Assembly (NCBI RefSeq): GCF_049803835.1 | Contig: NZ_JBNAGK010000001.1 | Location: 434,001 to 498,000 of the forward strand | From: Pacificoceanicola sp049803835 | GTDB taxonomy: Bacteria; Pseudomonadota; Alphaproteobacteria; Rhodobacterales; Rhodobacteraceae | DNA: 64,000 bases | Reading direction: 5' to 3' | Shown here: positions 16,001-23,711 of the stretch, in pieces | Layout of the letters: the number at the start of each line of letters is the position of its first letter | How positions within the stretch are numbered: the first letter of the stretch is position 1 | The notes under the pieces: generated by a model | The model's input: only the letters and a program-made list of their open reading frames with translations | What the model was told of the DNA's origin: nothing | Databases searched by the model: none | Program-made: the position numbers and the translations under genes

Positions 16001-16465
16001 ATGCAGACACGCCAGACGGCTTCCAGCACCGCGCTCGCCCGCACCCGGCGTACCCTGCCGATGGCGCTGTTGCGGGCGCGGGAAACGGTCATGGAACAAT
16101 TCAGGCCCATGCTGAACCGGCTCGACGTGACCGAGCAGCAATGGCGCGTGCTGCGCGTTCTGGACGAGGCCGACCGGATGGACGCCACCGAGCTTGCCAC
16201 CCGCGCCGCGATCCTCGCGCCGTCTCTCTCCCGTATTCTCAAATCGCTCGAAGCCCGAGGGTTCATCGCGTCGGGCAAGGACGCCGCCGACCGCCGCCGC
16301 ACCCTCATCAGCCTCACCGAGACCGGCGCCCGTTTCTTGGCCGACGCCTCTCCCGAAAGCGCCGAAATTTACGCTCGGATCGAGGCGCAGGTCGGGAAGG
16401 ACGCCATCGAAACGCTCCTGGACCAGATCGAAACGCTCATCGACAGGATGAACACCGGGCAGTGA
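16001..16465 (+). CDS. hpaR: MarR-family regulator of homoprotocatechuate degradation
   Basis: This 154-residue MarR protein has a winged helix-turn-helix with ATELATRAAILAPSLSRILK as the reading helices and DAADRRRTLISLTETG as the wing, flanked by dimerisation helices. Its LLRARETVMEQFRPMLN and ITEQQWRVLR-like opening (here VTEQQWRVLR) is typical of HpaR. GGAGG precedes the ATG by ten bases. It is divergent from hpaF across a 99-base region with a matched operator, so it should repress the hpa operon and itself until an aromatic inducer binds. Confidence 0.9.
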   Translation: MQTRQTASSTALARTRRTLPMALLRARETVMEQFRPMLNRLDVTEQQWRVLRVLDEADRMDATELATRAAILAPSLSRILKSLEARGFIASGKDAADRRRTLISLTETGARFLADASPESAEIYARIEAQVGKDAIETLLDQIETLIDRMNTGQ

Positions 16466-16628
16466 GGCCGCGTCCTGCCTCGCGTACCCGGACCGCCCCC
16501 TCGTGTTGACAGCCCATACCCCGCTGAGTACCGATTGAAGTCTCCGCGTCGCCATCGGCCCCCCCTGTTCCGGCAGGCACAGTGCCGGGCTGGACGCTGT
16601 GGGTGACAAGGAAGGGGAGAGCCGCGTC

Positions 16629-17564
16629 ATGTCCGGGAAAACCAGGAAGGTGATCATCACCTGTGCCGTGACCGGCTCCATCCACACGCCATCCATGTCG
16701 CCGCATCTGCCGATGACACCGGAAGACATCGCGGATGCCGCCATCGGGGCCGCGGAGGCGGGTGCGGCGATCATCCACCTGCATTCACGCAGGCCCGATA
16801 CCGGCCTGCCGGACCAGTCCATCGACGCCTACAGGAACATCCTGCCGGTCATCAAGCAGCGCACCGGCGCGGTGCTGAACATCACCACCGGCGGCTCGGC
16901 GCTGATGACGACGGAGGAGCGGCTCGGGCCGGCCCTGCATTACAAGCCCGAGGTGGCCAGCCTCAACATGGGCAGCATGAACTTCGGCCTCTACCCGATG
17001 CTGAAGCGGTACAAGGACTTCCGGTACGATTGGGAAGAAGAGTACCTGCGCGGCTCCGACGACCGCGTGTTCAAGAATACCTTCAAGGACATCGAGACCA
17101 TCCTGACGAAATGCGCCGACAATGGCACGCGCTTCGAGGTGGAGTGTTATGACATCGGGCACCTCTACACCTGCAAGCACTTCGTCGACCGGGGCCTGAT
17201 CAAGGCACCGCTGTTCATCCAGTCCGTCTTCGGCATTCTCGGCGGGATCGGACAGCATCCGGAAGACGTGATGCACATGAAGCGCACGGCGGACCGGCTG
17301 TTCGGCGATCAATACCAATGGTCCGTGCTGGGCGCGGGAGCGAAGCAAATGCAGATCGCGGCGCAGTCCGTGATGCTGGGCGGCCACGTGCGCGTCGGGC
17401 TGGAGGACTCGCTCTGGCTGGGCCGGGGCATGCTGGCGGAAAGCAACGCGGCGCAGGTCACCTTTGCAAGGAAGATGATCGAGGACCTCGGGCTGGAGGT
17501 CGCTACGCCGGATGAGGCGCGCGAGATGCTGGAACTGAAAGGGAGCCATGATGTCAACTTCTGA
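16629..17564 (+). CDS. beta-keto acid cleavage enzyme (BKACE family, DUF849)
   Basis: This 311-residue TIM-barrel enzyme belongs to the family of 3-keto-5-aminohexanoate cleavage protein. Such enzymes condense a beta-keto acid with acetyl-CoA and split it to acetoacetate plus a new CoA ester, using a zinc ion. Visible marks are VIITCAVTGS, the metal-binding HLHSR after GAAIIH, the LNMGSMNFG segment and VRVGLEDSLWLGRG. GGGGAGA precedes the ATG. It overlaps the next gene by 17 bases and starts a cluster of CoA-ester enzymes, so it may activate a keto acid for them. Its substrate is unknown; lysine, carnitine and other branches exist in the family. Confidence 0.87.
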   Translation: MSGKTRKVIITCAVTGSIHTPSMSPHLPMTPEDIADAAIGAAEAGAAIIHLHSRRPDTGLPDQSIDAYRNILPVIKQRTGAVLNITTGGSALMTTEERLGPALHYKPEVASLNMGSMNFGLYPMLKRYKDFRYDWEEEYLRGSDDRVFKNTFKDIETILTKCADNGTRFEVECYDIGHLYTCKHFVDRGLIKAPLFIQSVFGILGGIGQHPEDVMHMKRTADRLFGDQYQWSVLGAGAKQMQIAAQSVMLGGHVRVGLEDSLWLGRGMLAESNAAQVTFARKMIEDLGLEVATPDEAREMLELKGSHDVNF

Positions 17565-18327
17565 CACGCTGATCGCTGAGCGCACGGGCAACGTCCTGCG
17601 CCTGACGATCAACCGACCGGAAAAGCGCAACGCCATCAACGACGAGACCATCCTCGCCCTGACGGCCGCCTTCAGGGAAGCCTCGCAGGATACGGAGATC
17701 CGTGTCATCGTGCTGACCGGCGCGGGCGAGAAGGCCTTCTGTTCCGGGGCCGATCTGGGCGGCGGTGTGTTCGCCTTCGATTATTCCGAGCCGAAATCGA
17801 ACTATGCCGACATGCTCCGCGCCGCCCGGCTCTGCACCGTGCCGGTGGTCGGCCGGATCAACGGCTTCTGCCTCGCGGGGGGCATGGGGCTGCTGGCAAT
17901 CTGCGACGTGGCGATTGCCGCCGACACCGCGAAGTTCGGCCTGCCGGAAGTCAAGGTCGGCCTCTTCCCGATGCAGGTCGCCGCGCTTCTGCAACGCATG
18001 ATCCCGCCCCGGATGTTCGCAGAAATGTGCTACACCGGCGAGATGATCGACGCAGCCGAGGCGCAGGCTGTGGGTCTGGTCAACGCCGTTGTCGCCCCGG
18101 ACGCCCTGGATGCCAAGGTGGACGAGATGGTCGCCCGCATCTCGGCCAATTCCCCGACGGCGATCCGGCGCGGGAAATACGCGCTCGCGGCAACCGCGGG
18201 CATGGCGCCGGAACAGGCTCTGGCGCACATGGAGGCGCAGGCAGGCCTGATGTCGCTGACCGAGGACGCCCGCGAAGGTATGACGGCCTTTACCGAAAAA
18301 CGCAAACCGCAGTGGACCGGCCGCTGA
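17548..18327 (+). CDS. enoyl-CoA hydratase/isomerase family protein
   Basis: This 259-residue crotonase-fold protein should act on a CoA thioester. Oxyanion-hole segments are AFCSGADLGG and GFCLAGGMG, and FGLPEVKVGLFP carries one of the two glutamates of enoyl-CoA hydratase. The other, normally in a GGxCELA-like stretch, is replaced (GGMGLLAICD), so it may be an isomerase, a thioester hydrolase or a LiuC-like hydratase. It begins at 17548 or 17551 inside the end of the BKACE gene, indicating coupled translation. Confidence 0.85.
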   Translation: MMSTSDTLIAERTGNVLRLTINRPEKRNAINDETILALTAAFREASQDTEIRVIVLTGAGEKAFCSGADLGGGVFAFDYSEPKSNYADMLRAARLCTVPVVGRINGFCLAGGMGLLAICDVAIAADTAKFGLPEVKVGLFPMQVAALLQRMIPPRMFAEMCYTGEMIDAAEAQAVGLVNAVVAPDALDAKVDEMVARISANSPTAIRRGKYALAATAGMAPEQALAHMEAQAGLMSLTEDAREGMTAFTEKRKPQWTGR

Positions 18328-18360
18328 GCCGAACCGGGCCTCACCAACAGGAGCCGCAAG

Positions 18361-18756
18361 ATGAAGATCACCCGCGCAGGCAGCGCCCCCTCGAAACCAG
18401 GTCCGGGAGAGTGGTTCACCGGACAGGTGCGCATGGACCCGCTGTTCCAGGCCGAAGCCCCGGGCCGGGCCGCAGGCGCGCATGTGACCTTTGAACCCGG
18501 TGCCCGCACCGCATGGCACACCCACCCCGCCGGTCAGACGCTGATCGTCACCTTCGGCCGGGGCCGCGTTCAGCGCGAGGGCGGTCCCGTCGAAGACATT
18601 CACCCCGGCGACGTCGTCTGGTTTCCTGCCGGTGAGAAACACTGGCACGGCGCCGCGCCCGACACCGCCATGAGCCATATCGCCATTCAGGAGGTCGTCG
18701 ACGGCTCTGCCGTGACCTGGCTCGATCACGTCACCGACGCCGAATACGCGGGCTGA
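18361..18756 (+). CDS. cupin-domain protein
   Basis: This 131-residue single cupin has both barrel motifs: WHTHPAGQTLIV with two metal-binding histidines, and PGDVVWFPAGEKHWHGA with a third. Small cupins of this type include metal-dependent lyases, isomerases and hydroxynitrile lyases. It follows the hydratase-family gene by 33 bases with AGGAG upstream, so it is part of the same transcript and may carry out a lyase or isomerase step on the pathway substrate. The exact reaction cannot be read. Confidence 0.85.
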   Translation: MKITRAGSAPSKPGPGEWFTGQVRMDPLFQAEAPGRAAGAHVTFEPGARTAWHTHPAGQTLIVTFGRGRVQREGGPVEDIHPGDVVWFPAGEKHWHGAAPDTAMSHIAIQEVVDGSAVTWLDHVTDAEYAG

Positions 18757-18807
18757 CGAGACCCGCAGTTTGATGACCCGGCGGCGTCCGGGCCGGAGGA
18801 TCTGACC

Positions 18808-20016
18808 ATGGACTTCACCATCTCCCCCCGCATCGAGGACTTCCGCGTCCGCATTGCGCGGTTTGTCGAGGACGAGATCATTCCGCTGGAAGCGGATCGT
18901 GCCAACTACGACCCGCATGAGAACATCCGCAAGGACGTGCTTCACGGTCTGCGCGAGAAGGCGAAGGCGGAGGGGCTCTGGTGTCTTCAGCTGAAAAAGG
19001 AGACCGGCGGGCAGGAACTCGGCATTCAGGGCATGGCGGTCTGCTACGAGGAGATGAACCGCTCGATCTTCGGACCCTGCGTGTTCAATGCCGCCGCGCC
19101 CGATGACGGCAACATGCAGGTTCTGGAGAAGGTCGCGACCGAGGCGCAAAAGGCCGAATGGCTCCAGCCCATCGTGCGCGGCGACGTGCAGTCGGCCTTC
19201 GTGATGACCGAACCGGCCCCCGGCTCCGGCTCCGATCCGGGCGGCATGATGCTGACCAGGGCCGAAAGGCGCAATGACCGCTACATCGTCCGCGGCCGCA
19301 AGTGGTTCATCACCGGCGCGGAAGAGGCCGAGCATTTCATCCTGATCGCCCGCACCTCCGACGATCCGCGCAGGGGGCTGTCGGCCTTCCTGCACCGCAA
19401 GGACACCCCCGGGTTCCGCATCGAGCGCCGCATCCCGATCATGGGACCGGAGGAGCATGGCGGGCATTGCGAGGTCGTCTACGAAGACATGGAAATCCCC
19501 GCCGAGAACCTCCTGATGGAGGAAGGCGACGGGCTGAAGCTCACCCAGATCCGCCTTGGACCGGCCCGGCTGACCCATTGCATGCGCTGGTTGGGGCTGG
19601 CGAAACGCTGCGTCGAGTTCGCGTCGGAGTATGCACAGAACCGTTTTGCGTTCGGCGAGCGCCTGTCCCAGCGCGAGAGCGTGCAGATGATGATGGGCGA
19701 TCTCGCGATGCAGATCGAGATCGGCCGTCTGCTGGTGATGAAGGCGGCCTGGGAACTGGACCGCGGCAGTTATGCCCGCAAGGAGGTCTCGATGGCCAAG
19801 GTGCATGTGGCGAACGTCCTGCACAAGGCAGCCGACACCGCGATTCAGATCAACGGCGCTCGGGGGTATTCGAAGGACACGCCCCTGGAATGGATCTATC
19901 GCTACGCCCGCCAGGCTCGGCTCGTCGATGGCGCGGACGAGGTCCACAAGATGGTCTTGCACCGCAATGTCGAGAAGGAAGGTCGCGGCTTCTGGACATG
20001 GGACGTGCAGACATGA
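18808..20016 (+). CDS. acyl-CoA dehydrogenase, ACAD10/11- and LvaC-like
   Basis: This 402-residue flavoprotein has the acyl-CoA dehydrogenase layout: N-terminal helices, the FAD/substrate segment AFVMTEPAPGSGSDPGG, a beta barrel with RGRKWFITGAEEAEHFIL, and a C-terminal helical domain with RFAFGERLSQRESVQ and QINGARGYSKDTPLEWIYRYAR. The catalytic base is not certain from sequence. The downstream pair (small protein, then APH-type kinase), joined by ATGA overlaps, is the arrangement of levulinate lvaABC genes and of mammalian ACAD11, where kinase and dehydrogenase are fused. This suggests work on a 4-phosphoacyl-CoA rather than plain fatty acyl-CoA; that role is inferred. Confidence 0.88.
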   Translation: MDFTISPRIEDFRVRIARFVEDEIIPLEADRANYDPHENIRKDVLHGLREKAKAEGLWCLQLKKETGGQELGIQGMAVCYEEMNRSIFGPCVFNAAAPDDGNMQVLEKVATEAQKAEWLQPIVRGDVQSAFVMTEPAPGSGSDPGGMMLTRAERRNDRYIVRGRKWFITGAEEAEHFILIARTSDDPRRGLSAFLHRKDTPGFRIERRIPIMGPEEHGGHCEVVYEDMEIPAENLLMEEGDGLKLTQIRLGPARLTHCMRWLGLAKRCVEFASEYAQNRFAFGERLSQRESVQMMMGDLAMQIEIGRLLVMKAAWELDRGSYARKEVSMAKVHVANVLHKAADTAIQINGARGYSKDTPLEWIYRYARQARLVDGADEVHKMVLHRNVEKEGRGFWTWDVQT

Positions 20017-20426
20017 CCCACGAACAGATGAATGACGAAAGACAGGCCTTCTGGGCGGCGCTGTCCGAAGCCGCTCCGGAGCTTGGTATCGAAGCAAGTC
20101 CGGGGTGGGAAAAGGAAATCGGTCTGTCCCGGGACGGTCGGGTGCGGATCAAGATGTCCCTGTCCCAGGACAAGACATCGGTCTACCTGGTGGCAAGGTC
20201 GGACGCGGCCCGTGACTGGGTGCTCGCCCATCTTGACGGTTTGGCCAAAGAGCTGCGCACCACAGTCGGCACAGCCAGCGGCGAGCCGGACAAGGGCCGA
20301 TGGTTTCGCAAGGACAATGCCAAGGCCTGTGTCACCGTGCGCAGGCAGTGGCCGGAGGCGATCCGCTGGCTGCGGGCACAACATGCGACGTTCAAATCAG
20401 CCATAGCGGTCTTGGAGGGGACATGA
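20013..20426 (+). CDS. small conserved-looking protein between acyl-CoA dehydrogenase and APH kinase
   Basis: This 137-residue protein has no signal peptide or membrane segment. Its alternating FWAALSE, GRVRIKMSL, SVYLVARS and EAIRWLRAQ segments loosely resemble DUF4268-type domains, a tentative match. It overlaps the dehydrogenase stop and the kinase start by ATGA on each side, so all three are translated together. In Pseudomonas levulinate catabolism a small protein (LvaB) encoded between kinase and dehydrogenase is needed for kinase activity; this gene sits in the equivalent place. Whether it is homologous is not established here. Confidence 0.7.
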   Translation: MTHEQMNDERQAFWAALSEAAPELGIEASPGWEKEIGLSRDGRVRIKMSLSQDKTSVYLVARSDAARDWVLAHLDGLAKELRTTVGTASGEPDKGRWFRKDNAKACVTVRRQWPEAIRWLRAQHATFKSAIAVLEGT

Positions 20427-21430
20427 CTCCCGACTTCGATCCGGCGCGTCTGGAGGCGTTCCTTGCCGCGCAGTTCGGAGAAAAGGCGGCGATGCAGGTC
20501 CAGCGCATCGCCGGGGGCCAGTCGAACCCGACCTATTTCGTCACCTGGGGCAATCAAAGAATGGTCCTGCGCAAGCAGCCCAATGGCCCGATCCTGCGCG
20601 GCGCCCATGCGGTGGACCGCGAGTTCCGCGTGATGTCCGCGCTGCACCCTGCGGGCGTGCCGGTGCCGCGCCCCGTGATGTTTTGCGATGATCCCGACGT
20701 GCTCGGTACGCCTTTCTACCTGATGGAGCGGGTCGAGGGCCGGGTGTTCCCGGACGGGGCGCTGACCGACGCCAGGCCGGAGGAGCGCCCCGCGCTCTGG
20801 ATGGGCCTCGCCGATGCCATGGCGAAAATGCACGCCGTCGTCCCGGGCGATGTTGGCCTCGGCGATTTCGGCAAGCCGGGCAACTACTTCGCACGGCAGA
20901 TTGGCCGCTGGTCCCGACAATGGGAGGAAAGCTCGCACCCGCCGATTCCCGAGCTGGACGAATTGGCGCACTGGCTCCGGGAGAACCAGCCGCTGGACGA
21001 CGGGCATGTCAGTCTCGCCCATGGCGATTACCGGATGGGCAACGTGTTGTTCCACCCGACGGAGCCCCACGTCGTCGCCATCCTCGACTGGGAACTCTCG
21101 ACGCTTGGCCATCCGCTGGCCGACCTCGGGTATTGCTGCATGGCCTGGCATTCGAGCCCCGACGAATACGGCGGGCTCCTCGGATTGGACCGTGCTGCGT
21201 TGAACCTGCCGTCCGAGGAGGATTTCGTCGCCCGCTACAGGGCTGCGAGCCCCGGACTGGCGCCGCCGATGCCCTTTCACAAGGCCTTTGCCCTCTTCCG
21301 CTTCGCGGTGATCTGGGTCGGCATCGCGGACCGGGTCAAGGCGGGCACAGCCGCAGGGGCGCAATCCCCGGACGGCATGGCCGCGAAATTCGCACGGCGC
21401 GGGATCGAAGTCATCGAAGGCAGGCACTGA
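20423..21430 (+). CDS. APH-type phosphotransferase (LvaA/ACAD11-kinase-like)
   Basis: This 335-residue kinase-fold protein has an N-lobe with IAGGQSNPTYFV and RMVLRKQP, the catalytic loop LAHGDYRMGNVLF (Asp and Asn) and the metal-binding ILDWELSTLGHPLADLG. This is the aminoglycoside-phosphotransferase family branch found with acyl-CoA dehydrogenases, not a resistance enzyme. Family members phosphorylate the hydroxyl of 4-hydroxyacyl-CoA. Its overlap with the small gene, and the dehydrogenase ahead of that, support such a role. It ends the intact part of the cluster; eight bases later a decayed dehydrogenase begins. Confidence 0.87.
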   Translation: MTPDFDPARLEAFLAAQFGEKAAMQVQRIAGGQSNPTYFVTWGNQRMVLRKQPNGPILRGAHAVDREFRVMSALHPAGVPVPRPVMFCDDPDVLGTPFYLMERVEGRVFPDGALTDARPEERPALWMGLADAMAKMHAVVPGDVGLGDFGKPGNYFARQIGRWSRQWEESSHPPIPELDELAHWLRENQPLDDGHVSLAHGDYRMGNVLFHPTEPHVVAILDWELSTLGHPLADLGYCCMAWHSSPDEYGGLLGLDRAALNLPSEEDFVARYRAASPGLAPPMPFHKAFALFRFAVIWVGIADRVKAGTAAGAQSPDGMAAKFARRGIEVIEGRH

Positions 21431-21437
21431 CAGGAAG

Positions 21438-21690
21438 GACATCCGACCGGTCGGCATCGTCGGCGCGGGCACCATGGGCATCGGCGTCATGATCACCTGC
21501 ATCAGGCGGGCCTTTCCGTTATGCTGGTGGATCGCAGCGTGGACGCTTGTTGGTGCGGCAGAATAACAGGCGAAACACCTGGATCGGCAGGTCGATACGG
21601 GTTGGATCACGCAGAAACAGCCGGATTCTGCGCAGTATTTGATGCGCGGCGCGATCGAGACGGCGGCATTGAGCGACACCGTCAGGCCCT
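21438..21690 (+). pseudogene. 3-hydroxyacyl-CoA dehydrogenase remnant (frameshifted, truncated)
   Basis: Three reading frames in succession give pieces of one 3-hydroxyacyl-CoA dehydrogenase N-terminal domain. From 21438 comes PVGIVGAGTMGIGV, the NAD-binding glycine loop. Then another frame near 21500-21540 gives HQAGLSVMLVDRS, the next beta strand. A third frame from 21570 gives LDRQVDTGWITQKQ, like the following helix-turn segment. No single frame is open and the rest of the gene is missing. It lies in line with the CoA-ester cluster and would have supplied the oxidation step. Limits are approximate. Confidence 0.7.
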
Positions 21691-22084
21691 TTCTCATCGC
21701 GCCCGCGCAGGAACGGGGGCAGCCGACCGGCAGGCCGCGACGAGTCTTGGCTGCACTCGGGAACAGATGGACAGACACGGGGTCCGGACGGATCGGACCG
21801 GGACGGCCGCCGCCTCTCCTGACGCAAGCCACCGTCAGGAATTGCGGGCCAATCGGAAGCGGATAAAACGCACCTTATGGATCGAGTGACGCTGGTCTTG
21901 AGGACTCGAATCTGCGTCTTGCGTCGAGGGCATCTGGAGGCATCCTCCAGATCGCTGTTCCGCGATGCCCCCAAGCCGGGGGATTCCATGCGTCATGGCC
22001 GGACCGCTTCGGACAAATCCCCAACCGCAAAACCCTTCAAACAAGGGCTTTCCGGATGTCTCTAACCATGTTCGGAGAGGAAAG
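21691..22084. other. non-coding stretch with a strong hairpin, next to tRNA-Thr
   Basis: I see no convincing gene in these 394 bases. The clearest structure is ATCTGGAGG (21932-21940) with CCTCCAGAT (21944-21952) around CAT, and a small ATCGC/GCGAT stem right after. No T-tract follows. With the adjacent pseudogene this looks like decaying sequence beside a tRNA gene. Confidence 0.5.
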
Positions 22085-22160
22085 TGGTGCCGCTGAAGGG
22101 ACTCGAACCCCCGACCCCATCATTACGAATGACGTGCTCTACCAGCTGAGCTACAGCGGC
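22085..22160 (-). tRNA. tRNA-Thr (anticodon CGT)
   Basis: Read on the minus strand this 76-base gene begins GCCGCTGTAGCTCAG and ends GCGGCACCA, with CCA encoded. The anticodon arm is CGTCA-TTCGTAA-TGATG, so the anticodon is CGT and the tRNA reads ACG (threonine). D arm (GCTC/GAGC) and T arm (GGGTTCGAGTCCC region) are normal, and the acceptor stem pairs GCCGCTG with CAGCGGC. Confidence 0.95.
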
Positions 22161-22204
22161 CCTGGTGGCGGGCTATTAGCAAACAGCCCGCCGCATGGAA
22201 AGGG

Positions 22205-23701
22205 CTATTTTGCCCGTTCGGGTTCCGCGTCGATCACCTCCGCATCCTCCGGTTCCGTCATCTCGGGCGCCGGGGCGGGTTTGGCAGGGTCGGCGACCGG
22301 GACGGGGGCTTTCGAGTGGTCCTCGATCGCGCCCACGATCAGCGGCAGCATCTCCGCGCCAGCCGGCAGGACGACCTCCGACTGAGGCGGCTTGGTCCAG
22401 CTCAGCGTGTCGAAGGCCCCGCAGTTGGAGCAGAGCGGCGTCCATTCCGCGTGGATCGTGTGGCAGTTGTCGCAGACCCATTGCGGGCCGCGCGGGGCGG
22501 TCAGCGCCTTGGCGAGGAAGCCGCGCACCACGGCGTCCGCCGCGCCTTCGCCCTTCTCGATGGCGGCCATGATCGCCAGCACCCGGGCGTCCGGATCGCT
22601 CTCCATCAGATCGCCCAGGGCGCGGCGCGCCTCCGGGAAGTTCTCCGCCGCGAGGTTCAGTTCCGCCTTGAGCAGCCTGGTCTCGCGGTGTTCCGGCTTG
22701 ATCGAGGTCAGCGCGGTGAAGCGCTTGACCCGCTGCTCCGGTGTCTCGTTCGGTTCGATTGCGGCAAAGGCGGCGGCGAGATCCGGGTGCGGGTGCACCT
22801 CCCATGCCTTCTTGAGAATGCGGATCGCGTTCTTCTTGCGGTTCTGCGCGATATAGCCCTTCGCCGCCATGGCCGCCGCGGGGATCAGGTCGGGCGAGGC
22901 CTTGTTGGCCTTGATCGCCGCCTCGGCCGCAGCCGCGCTGGCGGCGTCGTCCTTGATTTCCTGTGCCTCGGAGAGCGCCAGCACCGCGTCGCGTCGCTTG
23001 AACACATCGCGCGGCAGCGTGCCGGTCTTCAGTTTGGTTTCCAGCGTCTTGCGCGCGCCGACCCAGTCGGAGCTTTCCGCTTGCAGGCGCAGCAGCGTGT
23101 CCTGCACCTCCACATGCTTCGGCTTGATCGCAAAGGCACGCTCCGCCAGTTTCAGCGCCGTGTCGGTGTCGCCGGTGGCCAGCTTCTGCTTCATCAACCC
23201 GCGCACGCCGACGAACCGGGTGTTCTCGTCCTTCAGCAGGCGCTTGTAGACCTCCTCGGCCTTCTTGGTATCTCCCACCATCTCAGCCGCCTGCGCGGTG
23301 ATCAGGTTGGTCAGGTCCGGACGGTTCAGGTACTTGTCCGCCTTCGTCGCCTTCGCCATGGCCAGGCGGCCCTCGCCGGAGGCCAGCGCCATGAGGCCCT
23401 CGGAGAGCGCCTGGAACCCCTTGCGTTCGCGGTTGCGGTCGAAATAGCGGCTGAGCGCGGTTTCATCGCCGTTGATCCACTTGAGTACCGCGATGACGAG
23501 GCCGAAGACCTTGAAGAACAGCCAGACCAGAACCACCAGCACGGTGGCTGCAATCACCGATTGCAGCGGTCCGAGGGTGTATTCGGTCCCGGCAACGGTG
23601 ATCTGCACGCCGCCGGAGCTTTCCATGAGGTAGCCGGCGCCAAGGGTCAGGGCCGCGACCAGCGCGACGAAAACGACAATCTTGATGAGTGACCAGAGCA
23701 T
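22205..23701 (-). CDS. hemY: HemY-domain inner membrane TPR protein
   Basis: This 498-residue protein has the HemY layout of proteobacteria: two membrane helices (about 4-26 and 46-70), then cytoplasmic-facing or periplasmic helical repeats of TPR type. A distinctive tail has two CxxC pairs (CDNC and CSNC, about residues 420-440), a zinc-ribbon, followed by a Pro/Ala/Glu-rich end. HemY is linked genetically to haem synthesis but is not protoporphyrinogen oxidase; its biochemical role is unsettled. It lies 10 bases downstream of the mitofilin gene and close to hemD, the usual alphaproteobacterial order. Confidence 0.85.
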   Translation of the reverse strand: MLWSLIKIVVFVALVAALTLGAGYLMESSGGVQITVAGTEYTLGPLQSVIAATVLVVLVWLFFKVFGLVIAVLKWINGDETALSRYFDRNRERKGFQALSEGLMALASGEGRLAMAKATKADKYLNRPDLTNLITAQAAEMVGDTKKAEEVYKRLLKDENTRFVGVRGLMKQKLATGDTDTALKLAERAFAIKPKHVEVQDTLLRLQAESSDWVGARKTLETKLKTGTLPRDVFKRRDAVLALSEAQEIKDDAASAAAAEAAIKANKASPDLIPAAAMAAKGYIAQNRKKNAIRILKKAWEVHPHPDLAAAFAAIEPNETPEQRVKRFTALTSIKPEHRETRLLKAELNLAAENFPEARRALGDLMESDPDARVLAIMAAIEKGEGAADAVVRGFLAKALTAPRGPQWVCDNCHTIHAEWTPLCSNCGAFDTLSWTKPPQSEVVLPAGAEMLPLIVGAIEDHSKAPVPVADPAKPAPAPEMTEPEDAEVIDAEPERAK

Positions 23702-23711
23702 TTCGTGACCC

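Noticed and set aside
17554..20097. 847-codon minus-strand frame across several plus-strand genes
   Set aside because: It crosses at least four well-supported genes and carries no domain.
20423..21430. Aminoglycoside resistance gene
   Set aside because: The fold is APH-type, but coupling to an acyl-CoA dehydrogenase and a small protein points to acyl-CoA kinase activity, not resistance.
21902..22108. GGACTCGAA near 21902 and again in the tRNA T-arm as a possible att site
   Set aside because: Only nine bases match, the first copy has no integrase or element ends near it, and the tRNA is intact. Coincidence is likelier than an integration scar.
22205..23701. Protoporphyrinogen oxidase
   Set aside because: The symbol hemY is used for that enzyme in Gram-positives, but this protein has two membrane helices and TPR-like repeats and no FAD motif.
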